DNA from: Acinetobacter sp. CFCC 10889
Lineage (GTDB): Bacteria; Pseudomonadota; Gammaproteobacteria; Pseudomonadales; Moraxellaceae
Assembly: GCF_003268395.1 (NCBI RefSeq)
Contig: NZ_LQXQ01000011.1
Location: 1 to 64,000, forward strand
Length of the DNA: 64,000 nucleotides
Reading direction: 5' to 3'
In this document: positions 46,739-56,954 of the stretch, piece by piece
How positions within the stretch are numbered: position 1 is the first letter of the stretch
Layout of the letters: the number at the start of each line of letters is the position of its first letter
Translations under genes and position numbers: made by a program
Notes under the pieces: generated by a model
Told to the model about the DNA's origin: nothing
Databases searched by the model: none
What the model saw: only the letters and a program-made list of their open reading frames with translations

Positions 46739-47170
46739 ATGGCTATTGAACGTACTTTATCTATCGTAAAACCAGATGCAGTTGCTAAAAACCACATCGG
46801 TGACATCTTTGCTCGTTTCGAAAAAGCTGGTCTTAAAATCGTTGCGACTAAAATGAAACACCTTTCTCAAGCTGAAGCTGAAGGTTTCTATGCTGAACAT
46901 AAAGAACGTGGTTTCTTTGCTGACTTAGTTGCGTTCATGACTTCTGGTCCTGTTGTTGTTTCAGTTCTTGAAGGTGAAAATGCAGTTCTTGCTCACCGTG
47001 ATATCTTAGGTGCTACAAACCCTAAAGAAGCTGCTCCTGGTACAATCCGTGCAGATTTCGCTGTAAGCATCGACGAAAATGCTGCTCACGGTTCTGATTC
47101 TGTAGCTTCTGCTGATCGTGAAGTAAACTACTTCTTCGCTCAAACTGAAGTTTGCCCACGTACTCGTTAA
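46739..47170 (+). CDS. ndk: Nucleoside-diphosphate kinase
   Basis: A 143-residue NDK that keeps nucleoside triphosphate pools balanced. It has the start [22 protein letters not shown] and the active-site histidine in [23 protein letters not shown] 46739 is preceded by AAGGAG at good spacing. Length and sequence match the family exactly. Confidence 0.97.
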   Translation: MAIERTLSIVKPDAVAKNHIGDIFARFEKAGLKIVATKMKHLSQAEAEGFYAEHKERGFFADLVAFMTSGPVVVSVLEGENAVLAHRDILGATNPKEAAPGTIRADFAVSIDENAAHGSDSVASADREVNYFFAQTEVCPRTR

Positions 47171-47236
47171 TTCTGAGGCGTTAGGGTCGAGGAACAACGT
47201 AAAAGCTATGCTTTTGTAAATTGTAAACAGACCCTG

Positions 47237-47273
47237 AACCAGATAAGTGTTATACTGCTTGTCTGGTTTTTTT
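47237..47273 (+). terminator. Rho-independent terminator between ndk and rlmN
   Basis: Stem AACCAGATAAG/CTTGTCTGGTT (one T-G pair) with a ten-base loop and a T-run. Confidence 0.85.
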
Positions 47274-47334
47274 ATTTTTAATGTTCGAATATTGAACGAA
47301 TCCTACCCATTGGCATGTTTTTTAGGTAATACTC

Positions 47335-48570
47335 ATGAATTCTGAAGTTGTCGCTTCGTCATTAACGCAAGATGAACAGAAGCCTGCATCATCAAAATCT
47401 GCACAGCAAGCACATGTACAGAAAGTGAATTTACTGGGCATGTCACGTCCGCAGTTGGAAAAATTCTTCGAAGAAATGGGAGAGAAAAAATTCCGTGCAG
47501 GACAGGTGATGAAGTGGATTCATCAATTCTTCGTCACTGATTTTGCTGAAATGACCAATATTTCAGGAAAGTTACGTGAAAAACTAGAAAAAGTTTGTGT
47601 GATCGAAGCACCTGAAGTGGTACATCGTAACTACTCCAAAGATGGTACACGTAAGTGGGTGTTCCGAGTAGGCGAAGGTGAAGGCTCACTGGTTGAAACC
47701 GTATTGATTCCTGCAGAAGATAAGACAGGCTCACGTAAAACCTTGTGTATTTCATCACAAGTAGGCTGTGCTTTGGATTGTTCATTCTGCTCGACAGGTA
47801 AGCAAGGTTTTCAGCGTGATCTAACTCCAGCAGAAATCATTGGTCAGTTGTGGATGGCAAATTATTCTTATATGGAAGAAGTGCCCGTTGCAGAGCGTGA
47901 GCGTTCAGTGACCAATGTGGTGATGATGGGGATGGGTGAACCATTACTCAACTATGATGCTGTGCTAAGTTCGATGAATATCATGTTAGATGACTTTGCA
48001 TATGGTATGTCGAAACGTCGTGTAACACTATCTACATCAGGTGTTGTGCCAAAAATTGATCAATTAGCACAAGATATTGATGTTGCTTTGGCGATTTCGT
48101 TACATGCGCCAAATGATGAGCTTCGTAACGAACTTGTACCAATTAATAAAAAATATCCATTAGAACAATTGATTGCAGCATGTCAGCGTTATATTACTAA
48201 AGATGGTAATGAAAGCTCTCGTAAGCATGTAACTATTGAATATGTCATGTTGGATGGTGTAAATGATCATCCTGAACATGCACAGCAAATGATTAAGTTA
48301 TTGAAAAACTTACCAAGTAAAATTAATTTAATTCCGTTTAATCCATTTCCTCATGCACCTTATGGTCGCTCAAGCCGTAATCGTATTATTTCTTTTCAAA
48401 AAACTTTGTCTGATGCGGGATTTGTGTGTACGATTCGTCAGACACGTGGTGATGATATCGATGCTGCGTGTGGTCAATTGGTTGGTCAAGTGGCTGACCG
48501 TACTCGCCGTGCAGAACAATGGAAAAAGAAAGTGGCGCAGCAAAATGAGATTTTGCGCTCACAAGGTTGA
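47335..48570 (+). CDS. rlmN: Dual-specificity RNA methyltransferase RlmN
   Basis: A 411-residue radical-SAM enzyme that methylates C2 of A2503 in 23S rRNA and A37 in some tRNAs. The 4Fe-4S motif is CALDCSFC (Cys145, Cys149, Cys152), SAM contacts include [11 protein letters not shown], and the catalytic cysteine is in [20 protein letters not shown] near the end. The N-terminal extension of about 30 residues is longer than in E. coli. It begins the run rlmN-pilW-rodZ-ispG-hisS-yfgM-bamB-der, a conserved gammaproteobacterial order. Confidence 0.96.
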   Translation: MNSEVVASSLTQDEQKPASSKSAQQAHVQKVNLLGMSRPQLEKFFEEMGEKKFRAGQVMKWIHQFFVTDFAEMTNISGKLREKLEKVCVIEAPEVVHRNYSKDGTRKWVFRVGEGEGSLVETVLIPAEDKTGSRKTLCISSQVGCALDCSFCSTGKQGFQRDLTPAEIIGQLWMANYSYMEEVPVAERERSVTNVVMMGMGEPLLNYDAVLSSMNIMLDDFAYGMSKRRVTLSTSGVVPKIDQLAQDIDVALAISLHAPNDELRNELVPINKKYPLEQLIAACQRYITKDGNESSRKHVTIEYVMLDGVNDHPEHAQQMIKLLKNLPSKINLIPFNPFPHAPYGRSSRNRIISFQKTLSDAGFVCTIRQTRGDDIDAACGQLVGQVADRTRRAEQWKKKVAQQNEILRSQG

Positions 48571-48615
48571 CCATTTTAAAAAATTAAATATGGGGATCAG
48601 GCTTTGAGAAATAAA

Positions 48616-49419
48616 ATGTACAAAAAAACAGGCGCAATTGTGGCGATCTGTTGCACTGCTTTATTGACACAAGCATGTCAAACCACACAAACAGGGACAG
48701 TTTTGCAAAAAGACCCTGAAAAATCAGTGAAAGTACGTACTCAATTGGCTGCTGAATATATTCGAACACGTGATTTAGATGCTGCAAAACGTTCACTTGA
48801 TCAAGCTTTGGAAATAGATTCAGGTGATTCAACTGCAAATATGATGATGGGGGTTTTACTGCAACAAGAAGGCAGTAAAGTCAGCATGGACAAAGCTGAA
48901 AGCTATTTTAAACGTGCCATTTCCCGTGATCCTGACAATGCACAAGCCCGTAATAATTATGGGACTTACTTATATTTGATGAAGCGTTATAATGATGCGA
49001 TTGAACAACTCAAACTTGCAGGGACGAGTTTAGGCTATGACCAACGCTACAAAGCTTTGGAAAATCTCGGCAAAGTCTATATGATTGTGGGCGATAAAGA
49101 GAATGCTGAAAAAACATTCAAGCAGACCCTGCAAGTGAATCGAGATTCGGATATCGCTTTAATCGAGTTGGCAGAACTATTATATTTAAAACAACAAACC
49201 GCTCAAGCAAGTCAACTTTATGAGCAGTTTGTACGTTTAGTGGGTCAGAAAAATCAAGACCCAAGAGCACTTTGGATCGGAATTCGTATCGCTAGAGCGA
49301 ATGGTGATCAGATGGGATCGCAAGTATTGGTCAATCAATTACGTGCGCTTTTCCCTGAGAGCCGAGAATATCAACGTTATTTGCAATTACAGTACAGTAC
49401 TGAGGCCGTATGGAAGTAA
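48616..49419 (+). CDS. pilF: Type IV pilus biogenesis lipoprotein PilW/PilF
   Basis: A 267-residue outer-membrane lipoprotein with tetratricopeptide repeats that helps assemble the PilQ secretin of type IV pili. The signal peptide ends at a lipobox (LTQAC, cysteine 21). TPRs follow, such as AAEYIRTRDLDAAKRSLDQALEIDSGD, ESYFKRAISRDPDNAQARNNYGTYLY and ALENLGKVYMIVGDKENAEKTF. ATG 48616 is chosen over a TTG four codons earlier. It overlaps the next gene by ten bases. Confidence 0.92.
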   Translation: MYKKTGAIVAICCTALLTQACQTTQTGTVLQKDPEKSVKVRTQLAAEYIRTRDLDAAKRSLDQALEIDSGDSTANMMMGVLLQQEGSKVSMDKAESYFKRAISRDPDNAQARNNYGTYLYLMKRYNDAIEQLKLAGTSLGYDQRYKALENLGKVYMIVGDKENAEKTFKQTLQVNRDSDIALIELAELLYLKQQTAQASQLYEQFVRLVGQKNQDPRALWIGIRIARANGDQMGSQVLVNQLRALFPESREYQRYLQLQYSTEAVWK

Positions 49420-50201
49420 ATCCTAATTCACAGCAACCTACTGGTTCAAACGTAGCACCTAATGGTTTAGGAAATGTTCAGCGTCCGGGCGAGTATTTAC
49501 GCCAAGTTCGTATTTCACAGCAACGTGATATTAAAACCGTCGCTACAGACTTAAATATGCCTTTAAAAACATTAGAGGCTTTGGAAAAAGATGAATATAA
49601 ATCCTTGCCTGAAGCAACATTTATTAAAGGCTATTATCGCTCGTATGCAAAATATTTAAAAGTTGATGCAACTGCAATCATTCAACGTTTTGATGATATT
49701 TATCAAAATGATACAGGTTTAATGCCAAATCATGCATTAAATAATTCACCGATTAAAATCATGGGGAAACTCCCAGGTTCAAACAGTGATCGTAATAAAA
49801 AGTGGTTGAAGCGGGCTTTGATTGCGATTGCTGTTTTGGCGGTGATTTGGGCAGTCGTGGCAGGCGTACAAAAATGGTCATCCAGTAAAAATGGTGATAC
49901 TGATGCAAAACCACAACAGTCTGATGTTGAAATATTATCAATGAACAATAGTTCTAGTAATAGTTCTGGCGATCAAATGGTGTTAAATTTTAGTCATCCA
50001 ACTTCTGTGAAAATTGTAGACAGTACGGGTAAAGTGTTGGCTACAGGTCGTCAATCAGCAACTTTAACATTGACAGGCGAGTCTCCATTCCAGATTCGAC
50101 TTGATGATGCTTCTGCTGTGTCATTAAGCCTTAATAATGAACAGATTTCATTGTCTCCATATACTGTGAACGGAAAAGCAGAATTCCGTTTATCTCGTTA
50201 A
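49410..50201 (+). CDS. RodZ-like helix-turn-helix membrane protein
   Basis: A 263-residue protein with the RodZ layout: a cytoplasmic HTH domain (about residues 22-85, [30 protein letters not shown] and [13 protein letters not shown]), one transmembrane helix (about 130-150) and a periplasmic DUF4115 domain (about 190-263). RodZ tethers MreB to the cell-wall elongation machinery. Its place directly upstream of ispG is the standard genomic context for rodZ, though the conservation is low enough that I leave the symbol blank. Confidence 0.85.
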   Translation: MEVNPNSQQPTGSNVAPNGLGNVQRPGEYLRQVRISQQRDIKTVATDLNMPLKTLEALEKDEYKSLPEATFIKGYYRSYAKYLKVDATAIIQRFDDIYQNDTGLMPNHALNNSPIKIMGKLPGSNSDRNKKWLKRALIAIAVLAVIWAVVAGVQKWSSSKNGDTDAKPQQSDVEILSMNNSSSNSSGDQMVLNFSHPTSVKIVDSTGKVLATGRQSATLTLTGESPFQIRLDDASAVSLSLNNEQISLSPYTVNGKAEFRLSR

Positions 50202-50224
50202 TTCAAATTAAGTCGAGCGGTACA

Positions 50225-51346
50225 ATGATTGAAAATCCTATTAAACGTCGCCCAACCCGAAAAATTCGTGTCGGTTCAGTCTATGTGGGTGGTGATGCAC
50301 CGATTAGCATCCAAAGTATGACCAACACAGAAACGTGTGATGTTGAAGCAACAGTTGCTCAGATTCAGCGTTGTGTAGATGTGGGTGCAGATATCATGCG
50401 TGTATCTGTGCCGACGATGGAAGCCGCTGCTGCTTTTGGTGAGATTCGTAAGCGTGTCACTGTTCCATTGGTTGCTGACATCCATTTTGATTATAAAATT
50501 GCTTTGGCTGTTGCTGACTTTGGTGCGGATTGTCTGCGAATTAATCCGGGGAATATTGGTTCTGAAGCAAAAATTCGTGAAGTTGTTGCTGCGGCAAAAC
50601 ATCATGATATTTCCATGCGGATCGGTGTAAATGCGGGTTCATTGGAAAAAGATATTCAGAAAAAATATGGCGAGCCTACAGGTCAAGCTTTACTTGAGTC
50701 TGCAATGCGCCATATTGATATTCTAGATCGTTTAGATTTTCAAGAGTTTAAAGTGTCGGTAAAAGCATCGAATGTGTTTTTAACGATGGATGCTTATCGT
50801 TTATTGTCAGCACAAATCGATAACCCTTTACATTTAGGGGTGACTGAAGCAGGTGTGTATCGTACAGGTTCTGTAAAATCAGCAATCGCTTTGGGTGGTT
50901 TGTTGATGGATGGAGTTGGTGACACCATGCGTATTTCTTTGGCAGCAGAGCCAGAGGAAGAAGTTAAAATCGGTTTTGATATTTTAAAATCATTGGGTTT
51001 ACGTTCTAATGGGATTAATTTTATTGCTTGCCCAAGTTGTTCACGCCAAGAATTTAATGTGATCAAAGTAATGCAAGCTTTGGAAGAGCGTCTAGAAGAT
51101 GTACGTACCCCAATGGATGTATCTGTGATTGGTTGTAAAGTGAATGGACCGGGTGAGGCGAAAGAAGCGGATATCGGTGTGGTGGGTGCTGCACCACGTT
51201 CACTGGTCTATCGTAATGGTGAAAAAAGCCATTTGATCGATACCAATCAATTGGTTGATGAGATCGAATCTATGGTTCGTCAACGTGTTGTAGAGCTTGA
51301 AGAAGCTAAATCTAAAGAGATTATTCGCACCAGTTTTTCTGAGTAA
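50225..51346 (+). CDS. ispG: 4-hydroxy-3-methylbut-2-enyl-diphosphate synthase (flavodoxin)
   Basis: A 373-residue Fe-S enzyme of the MEP isoprenoid pathway, converting MEcPP to HMBPP. The TIM barrel starts with [22 protein letters not shown], and the cluster-binding cysteines are in [11 protein letters not shown] and [19 protein letters not shown]. Length fits the bacterial form. It lies between the rodZ-like gene and hisS in the conserved cluster. Confidence 0.97.
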   Translation: MIENPIKRRPTRKIRVGSVYVGGDAPISIQSMTNTETCDVEATVAQIQRCVDVGADIMRVSVPTMEAAAAFGEIRKRVTVPLVADIHFDYKIALAVADFGADCLRINPGNIGSEAKIREVVAAAKHHDISMRIGVNAGSLEKDIQKKYGEPTGQALLESAMRHIDILDRLDFQEFKVSVKASNVFLTMDAYRLLSAQIDNPLHLGVTEAGVYRTGSVKSAIALGGLLMDGVGDTMRISLAAEPEEEVKIGFDILKSLGLRSNGINFIACPSCSRQEFNVIKVMQALEERLEDVRTPMDVSVIGCKVNGPGEAKEADIGVVGAAPRSLVYRNGEKSHLIDTNQLVDEIESMVRQRVVELEEAKSKEIIRTSFSE

Positions 51347-51349
51347 ATC

Positions 51350-52645
51350 ATGAGTTCAATTGTCGCAATTAAAGGTTTTAATGACGTTCTTCCATCACAA
51401 ACGGCTGCATGGAGACGTCTAGAGCAACATTTAGCATCATTGATGGATGCCTATGGTTATCAACAAATTCGTTTACCGATTGTTGAGCAAACCAATTTAT
51501 TTAAACGTTCGATTGGGGATGCAACGGATATTGTCGAAAAGGAAATGTATACATTTTTTGACAAAGGTAATCCACCAGAGTCGTTGACTTTGCGTCCAGA
51601 AGGAACAGCAGGTTGTGTTCGTGCGATGCTTGAACATAACTTACTCCGTGGTGCAAATCCACGAGTGTGGTATGTTGGTCCAATGTTTCGTTATGAGAAA
51701 CCACAAAAAGGGCGTTATCGTCAGTTCCATCAGTTTGGTGTAGAAACTTTTGGTGTTGCAACACCTGACCAAGATGCTGAGTTGATTTTGATGACTGCAC
51801 GTTTGTGGAAACGCATGGGGGTTGCTGATAAAGTTCAATTAGAATTGAATACTTTAGGTGAGTCTGACGAGCGTGCGGAATATCGTGCGGCATTGGTTGA
51901 GTTTTTAACCCAACATAAAAATGATTTGGATGAAGATTCACAGCGCCGTTTAACGACTAATCCGTTGCGTATTCTAGATTCAAAAGATGCTAAAACACAA
52001 CAAATTCTAGAAAATGCGCCAAAATTGCATGACTTCATGGGTGAAGATACGATGCAGCACTTTACGCAATTGAAGCAGTATTTGAGTGATGCAGGTATTG
52101 AATTTGTAATTAATCAAAAATTGGTACGTGGTTTAGATTATTACAATAAAACAGTATTTGAATGGACAACGACACATTTAGGTTCACAAGGTACAGTGTG
52201 TGCTGGTGGGCGTTATGATGGTTTGGTTGGACAATTAAAAGCGAAACCTGATCAATCTATTCCTGCGGTGGGTTTTGCGATGGGTATGGAGCGTTTATTG
52301 CTGCTTCTTGAGCAAGTTGAAGACCCAACACCTGTGCGTGAATGTGAGTTGTTCTTAGTGTCTGATCCCGCAACTCAAAGTAAAGCTTTAGTGCTTGCGG
52401 AAAGTATTCGAGATCAACTTGAAGCGTTAAATAGTACGATACGTTTGAAAACTGGTTCACAAGGTTCAATGAAAAGCCAAATGAAAAAAGCAGATCAATC
52501 AGGTGCTGTGTATGCTTTGATTTATGGTGAGCGTGAGCAAGCAGCACAACAAGTCTTGGTGAAAGAGCTTGCAACAGCAGAACAGCATGAAGTCGCAGTT
52601 GCTGATTTGGTTGCATTTTCTATAGAAAAGTTTTCTTCAAAATAA
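51350..52645 (+). CDS. hisS: Histidyl-tRNA synthetase
   Basis: A 431-residue class II synthetase. Motif 2 is seen in [30 protein letters not shown], the histidine-specific loop is [17 protein letters not shown], and motif 3 is [16 protein letters not shown]; the anticodon-binding domain follows. ATG 51350 lies three bases after the ispG stop codon. Confidence 0.97.
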   Translation: MSSIVAIKGFNDVLPSQTAAWRRLEQHLASLMDAYGYQQIRLPIVEQTNLFKRSIGDATDIVEKEMYTFFDKGNPPESLTLRPEGTAGCVRAMLEHNLLRGANPRVWYVGPMFRYEKPQKGRYRQFHQFGVETFGVATPDQDAELILMTARLWKRMGVADKVQLELNTLGESDERAEYRAALVEFLTQHKNDLDEDSQRRLTTNPLRILDSKDAKTQQILENAPKLHDFMGEDTMQHFTQLKQYLSDAGIEFVINQKLVRGLDYYNKTVFEWTTTHLGSQGTVCAGGRYDGLVGQLKAKPDQSIPAVGFAMGMERLLLLLEQVEDPTPVRECELFLVSDPATQSKALVLAESIRDQLEALNSTIRLKTGSQGSMKSQMKKADQSGAVYALIYGEREQAAQQVLVKELATAEQHEVAVADLVAFSIEKFSSK

Positions 52646-52673
52646 GTGAAAATATTAGGAAAAGGGTAATCGC

Positions 52674-53375
52674 ATGAGCGCAATGACAGATGAAGAACAA
52701 CTTGATGGTTTAAAGTCGTTTTTAAAAAAATATGGCTCAGCGATGGTGAGCGGCATTCTCATTGCGTTGATTGCCTTTTTTGGTTGGCAGTATTGGCAAA
52801 AAAATAACTTGGCAGATCATCAAAATCAAACTGCAAAAGTACAGCAATTATTTGATCAAGCTGCGGCAGCACATGGCGATGCGAAAGCTGCAACTGCTTT
52901 AACTGCAGCTGCGGATAAGTTGGTGAAAGAGAATCCTGATTCGATTCAAGCAATTCAAACACAGTTTATGATGGCAAAATTAGCCTATGATCAAGCGGAT
53001 TATGCTAAGGCTGAACGTGAGTTGAAAAAAGTTGAAAATTCGAAAATAGATGATAAAGGTCTTCTACAAGCAGTTAAAATTCGTTTAGCAGATGCACAAT
53101 TTGCCCAAAATAAATATGATGAAGCTCTAAAAACATTATCAACAGTAACTGAACCTACTTTTAAGTCGACTATGGAAGAAATGAAAGGTGATGTTTATGT
53201 TGCAAAAAATGATATTGAAAATGCTAAAAAATCATATCAAGCTGCATGGGATGCGTTGTTGGAACGTAAACAAGAACGTCAAATTTTACAAATTAAACTC
53301 GAAAGTGTCGGCGTATTAGTGGATGATCCTGATTTTGAACGCCCAATCTTAGAAACACAAGTGGATGAGTCTTAA
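52674..53375 (+). CDS. YfgM-type ancillary SecYEG translocon subunit
   Basis: A 233-residue protein with a short cytoplasmic start (MSAMTDEEQLDGLKSFLKKYGSAMVSGILIALIAFFGW), one transmembrane helix (about 22-40) and a periplasmic TPR-like region. This matches the YfgM/UPF0070 family, which contacts SecYEG and PpiD and helps hand over periplasmic proteins. It is in its usual place between hisS and bamB; its stop codon shares one base with the bamB start. Confidence 0.92.
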   Translation: MSAMTDEEQLDGLKSFLKKYGSAMVSGILIALIAFFGWQYWQKNNLADHQNQTAKVQQLFDQAAAAHGDAKAATALTAAADKLVKENPDSIQAIQTQFMMAKLAYDQADYAKAERELKKVENSKIDDKGLLQAVKIRLADAQFAQNKYDEALKTLSTVTEPTFKSTMEEMKGDVYVAKNDIENAKKSYQAAWDALLERKQERQILQIKLESVGVLVDDPDFERPILETQVDES

Positions 53376-54522
53376 TGGATAGAAAATATAAAATACCTTT
53401 TGCTTTGGCAATATTATCAGCAGCATTAGTTGGCTGTTCAAGCAATAAAGTAAAAGAGGAAAAAGTTAAACCCAATCCACTTTCTAAAATTGTGCAGGCA
53501 ACAGGTCTTGTCCAGGTATTTTCACAAAGTGTTTCTTCAACCGCTAAAGAAGATCCTTTGCGTTTAAGACTTGATGCGGATAATGGTAAAATTTTCCTAC
53601 TGGATCCAAATGGTAAAGTGGAAGCATATCAAGGTAAGCACGTCTTTGGTCAAAAAAAGTGTCTAAAAATGGTTTGAGTTCAGGTGTTGAAGCAGCACAA
53701 GGGCTTGTCATTGTAGGGAATACTAAAGGTCAGTTATTTGCCCTAGATCAAACCACAGGTGAGCAAAAATGGGCAGCGCAGCTTTCAGGTGCAATTATTA
53801 GCCCAGCACATATCCAAACGGGTCGTGTGATTGTCGTGGCAAACGACGGTACGGTTTATGCCTTTGACCAAGAAACTGGTCAACAAACTTGGACATATAA
53901 ATTATCGAATGCATCATTTAGCTTACGTGGTCAAGCTGCACCTGTAGAGTTAGATCCACGTACGATTGCGGTGACTACATCGACAGGTTATGTGTATGCA
54001 ATTGATAGTTTGTCAGGTATGCCTCGTATGCAGCGCCGTGTTGCGGTGACAGAGGGTCGCTCTGATATCCAACGTTTGATTGATATTGATGGTGAGCCTG
54101 TAGTTGCAGGTCAGTTTGTGGTGACTAATAGTTACCAAGGACAAGTCACTGTACTTGATCTTGCATCACAACGTGTACTTTGGAGTGTGGGAGCAAGTAG
54201 TGCGACACGTCCAGAGGTATATGATAATAAAGTGTTTACCGCCCAAAGTAATGGTAAGTTTGCTGCATTTGACTTAACTTCTGGTCAAGTTATTTGGTCA
54301 AATGATCAGCTGTTAAATCGTGAACTGAGCAATATTGTGGTACTTGGACAGTATTTAGTAGTAGGTGATTTGGATGGTGTGTTGCATCTCATTGATCCAA
54401 GTACAGGTTCGATAGTTGGTCGTGCAAAAACGAGTGGTGAAGTACGTACTTTACGTGTGATTGATAACCAACTTTATGTTGCAACACGCACAGGTAAATT
54501 AACTGTTTGGCAGAACCGTTAA
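53375..54522 (+). pseudogene. bamB: Outer-membrane assembly factor BamB, frameshifted
   Basis: Two frames make up one BamB lipoprotein of about 380 residues. The first (53375-53677) has the signal peptide with lipobox (LVGCSS, cysteine 21) and the first beta-propeller blade, then runs into a short aberrant tail. The second frame (usable from about 53641 to 54522) holds the rest of the propeller, with blades such as LVIVGNTKGQLFALDQTTGEQKWAAQL and VIVVANDGTVYAFDQETGQQTWTYKL. One base seems missing at 53639-53641; restoring it gives KHRLWSKKVSKNG across the junction, with the propeller's WSKKV strand intact. BamB supports the BAM complex and is rarely lost, so a sequencing error is quite possible. 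Confidence 0.85.
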
Positions 54523-54564
54523 TTTTTTTGGCGCTTGTGTTAAACTAGTCGATATATATATTTA

Positions 54565-54611
54565 AAAGAACTCGGGGTGATTGAAAATCAATACCCCGAG
54601 TTCTTTATTTT
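54565..54611 (+). terminator. Long stem-loop between bamB and der
   Basis: AAAGAACTCGGGGT pairs with ACCCCGAGTTCTTT, and the inner ATTGA/TCAAT extends it past a bulge to an AAA loop. TTTATTTTAG follows, so it may terminate the bamB transcript. A weak promoter-like pair (TTGGCG at 54528, GATATA at 54551) lies upstream, in which case the hairpin would begin the der transcript. Confidence 0.7.
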
Positions 54612-54620
54612 AGTGAATTT

Positions 54621-54695
54621 GATCGAAAGGTCGTGGAGTCTTTACTCCTACATTCTTCCTCGCTCTCTGATGTTCAGACCAGTCCAACTGGCTGA
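54621..54695 (+). ncRNA. Candidate structured leader RNA of der
   Basis: Three further hairpins follow the long stem: GATC-GAAA-GGTC with a GNRA tetraloop (54621-54632), GGAGT-CTTT-ACTCC (54635-54648) and TCAG/CTGA plus CCAGT/ACTGG around CCA with one bulged A (54674-54695). They occupy almost the whole gap before the der ATG at 54716. Function unknown; the call rests on secondary structure only. Confidence 0.4.
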
Positions 54696-54715
54696 TCTTG
54701 AATTAAGGTTAATCT

Positions 54716-56125
54716 ATGAAACCCGTAATTGCGCTCATTGGACGTCCGAACGTCGGAAAATCAACGTTATTTAACCAGATTACTAAGAGTCGTGATGCAC
54801 TTGTTGCAGACTTTGCTGGTCTGACGCGTGACCGTAAGTATGGTGATGCGAAATTTGAAAATAAATCATTCATTGTTGTTGATACAGGTGGTATCGGTGA
54901 AAGTGAAGGTGGAATCGACTCATATATGGCAGAGCAGTCAAAAACTGCCATTAATGAAGCAGATATTATTGTATTTGTCGTCGATGCACGAGCAGGTTTA
55001 TTGGCATCGGACGAGCAAATCGCGCGTGAACTTCGTACTTTAGGTAAAAAAGTATATTTAGTTGCCAACAAAGTTGATGGTGTACATGCTGAGGCAGCTT
55101 TGGTTGAGTTTTTTAAACTCGGTATGGGTGAGCCATTACAAGTTGCAGCGAGTCATGGTCGTGGTGTTCAGCAAATGCTTGAAGAAGTGTTGACTGAAGT
55201 TCCTGAAGATGAAGATGAAGCAGAGCACGATAAAGCCACAGGTTTACGTTTAGCAATTATTGGTCGCCCAAATGTGGGTAAATCTACATTGGTCAATCGT
55301 TTGTTGGGCGAAGAACGTGTTGTGGCATTTGACCAACCTGGTACAACACGTGACTCGATTTATATTCCATACGAGCGTGATGGTCGTCAATATACCTTGA
55401 TTGATACCGCAGGGGTACGTCGTAAAGGTAAAGTTGATGAAATGATTGAGAAGTTTTCAATCGTAAAAACTTTACAAGCGATTAAAGATGCACACGTGAT
55501 TGTTGTGGTTTTAGATGCACGTGAAGGTGTTGTTGAGCAAGATCTACATTTAATTGGTTATGCGCTTGAAGCTGGGCGTGCCATGGTAATTGCCATTAAC
55601 AAATGGGACAACATGACGGAATACGATCGCAAACAATGTAAATTGGATGTGGATCGTCGCTTTGACTTTATTCCTTGGGCAAAAGTGCATTTAATCTCAG
55701 CATTGCATGGTACAGGTGTGGGGGATATGTATCCAACAATTCATCGTGCTTATGATTCATCACACTTAAAAGTTTCACCTGCAAAATTGACGCAGATTTT
55801 GAATGATGCAACAGAAGCGCATCAACCACCAATGTTTAGTGGTAAACGTATCAAAATGCGTTATGCGCATATGGGTGGGCAAAATCCACCAACGATTGTT
55901 ATTCATGGTAATAAAGTAGACAAAACACCTGCGGACTATCGTCGTTATTTGGAAAATGTATTCCGTAAAGTCTATAAACTTGAAGGAACACCTGTTCGAA
56001 TTGACTTTAAAACTTCTGAAAACCCATTTGAAGGGCGTAAGTCTCAGATGGATGAGCGGACAGCGGCACGTAAACGCCGTTATATTCAGAAATTTAAAAA
56101 AGCTGAAAAGAAATTTAAACGTTAA
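54716..56125 (+). CDS. der: Ribosome-assembly GTPase Der (EngA)
   Basis: A 469-residue GTPase with two tandem G domains needed for 50S assembly. Both P-loops read [10 protein letters not shown] (residues 8-17 and about 184-193), with G3 motifs DTGGIGE and DTAGVRRKG and G4 motifs NKVDG and NKWDN. A KH-like C-terminal domain ([28 protein letters not shown]) follows, with a basic tail. It is the last gene of the conserved cluster and ends at a terminator. Confidence 0.97.
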   Translation: MKPVIALIGRPNVGKSTLFNQITKSRDALVADFAGLTRDRKYGDAKFENKSFIVVDTGGIGESEGGIDSYMAEQSKTAINEADIIVFVVDARAGLLASDEQIARELRTLGKKVYLVANKVDGVHAEAALVEFFKLGMGEPLQVAASHGRGVQQMLEEVLTEVPEDEDEAEHDKATGLRLAIIGRPNVGKSTLVNRLLGEERVVAFDQPGTTRDSIYIPYERDGRQYTLIDTAGVRRKGKVDEMIEKFSIVKTLQAIKDAHVIVVVLDAREGVVEQDLHLIGYALEAGRAMVIAINKWDNMTEYDRKQCKLDVDRRFDFIPWAKVHLISALHGTGVGDMYPTIHRAYDSSHLKVSPAKLTQILNDATEAHQPPMFSGKRIKMRYAHMGGQNPPTIVIHGNKVDKTPADYRRYLENVFRKVYKLEGTPVRIDFKTSENPFEGRKSQMDERTAARKRRYIQKFKKAEKKFKR

Positions 56126-56155
56126 TTTCTATACCGTATTTGAGGTAAATGTAAG

Positions 56156-56182
56156 AAACCCAAAGTTAGCTTTGGGTTTTTT
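56156..56182 (+). terminator. Rho-independent terminator after der
   Basis: A ten-base-pair stem AAACCCAAAG/CTTTGGGTTT with a TTAG loop and a T-run. Confidence 0.95.
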
Positions 56183-56256
56183 GTTCGATCGTTGCAGATT
56201 TAATGAAAAAAATACAAAAAACAAGTTGATTTCTTCTAAGTATTTTTAATGGGCGG

Positions 56257-56265
56257 TGATATAAT
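56257..56265 (+). promoter_or_regulatory. Extended -10 promoter candidate for the aryl-polyene-type operon
   Basis: TGATATAAT fits the TGnTATAAT extended -10 pattern, 63 bases before the first gene of the operon; no clear -35 is seen. A second TATAAT occurs at 56295-56300. Confidence 0.5.
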
Positions 56266-56327
56266 CAGCCCGCAATGTAGGGGTTGCAAACAAATATAAT
56301 AGTAATGCTGCAGGTAGATGATTCAAT

Positions 56328-56954
56328 ATGATTCAACTGAATATCTCACAACTTAAATATAGTTGTGCGGGTGAGAGCGTTCCTGCACTTGAGCATATTC
56401 CTGCGATGCAGCGCAGACGATTATCTTCAATTGCAAAATTAGCTTTAAATAGTGCCATTGAGTGTTTACAGCAAAATCGAGTAGATTATATTGTTTGGGC
56501 ATCGCAATACGGTGATGAACACAAAACCTATAAAATATTAGAAGACGTACTGCAAGGTTTAACACCATCGCCAACACAGTTTTCAACTTCTGTACATAAT
56601 GCGATAGCGGGTTTGTACTCGATTTTATGCCAAGATGCGACACCCTCGACCAGTGTGTGTACAAGTTGGTCTGAAGCTGTAGTTGAAGCTTATGCGTATT
56701 TAAAAACCATGTGCCCACAAGGTCGTGCAATGGTGGTGTATTATGATGAAGCTTTACCTGATTTGTATATAGAACATCAAATTTTTCAAGGTTTTGCACT
56801 CGCAGCAGTGTTTGATTTAACCGATGTAAATGTGCAGTTAAATGAATGTGGTTTGATACAAGTTGAGCCTAAGTACTTAGATGCACAGCATTTTTATAAT
56901 TTTTGGATAGATCCATTGCAACTGTATTGTGATGCTTGGTCAAGATGTAAATGA
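56328..56954 (+). CDS. Short beta-ketoacyl synthase-like protein (aryl polyene type)
   Basis: A 208-residue protein resembling only the N-terminal half of ketosynthases (Ketoacyl-synt_2 type). The alanine/serine-rich core reads MQRRRLSSIAKLALNSAIECLQQNR and DYIVWASQYGDEHKTYKILEDVL, and FSTSVHNAIAGLYSI replaces the thiolase cysteine region: the site around FSTSVHNA has no active-site Cys, so it is unlikely to condense acyl chains by itself. In aryl polyene clusters such proteins act as partner or chain-length subunits. It begins the operon, and its stop overlaps the acyltransferase start. Confidence 0.75.
   Translation: MIQLNISQLKYSCAGESVPALEHIPAMQRRRLSSIAKLALNSAIECLQQNRVDYIVWASQYGDEHKTYKILEDVLQGLTPSPTQFSTSVHNAIAGLYSILCQDATPSTSVCTSWSEAVVEAYAYLKTMCPQGRAMVVYYDEALPDLYIEHQIFQGFALAAVFDLTDVNVQLNECGLIQVEPKYLDAQHFYNFWIDPLQLYCDAWSRCK

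Noticed and set aside
53659..54522. A separate 287-residue gene starting at GTG 53659
   Set aside because: The protein begins inside a beta-propeller blade with no signal peptide; it is the second part of the frameshifted bamB.
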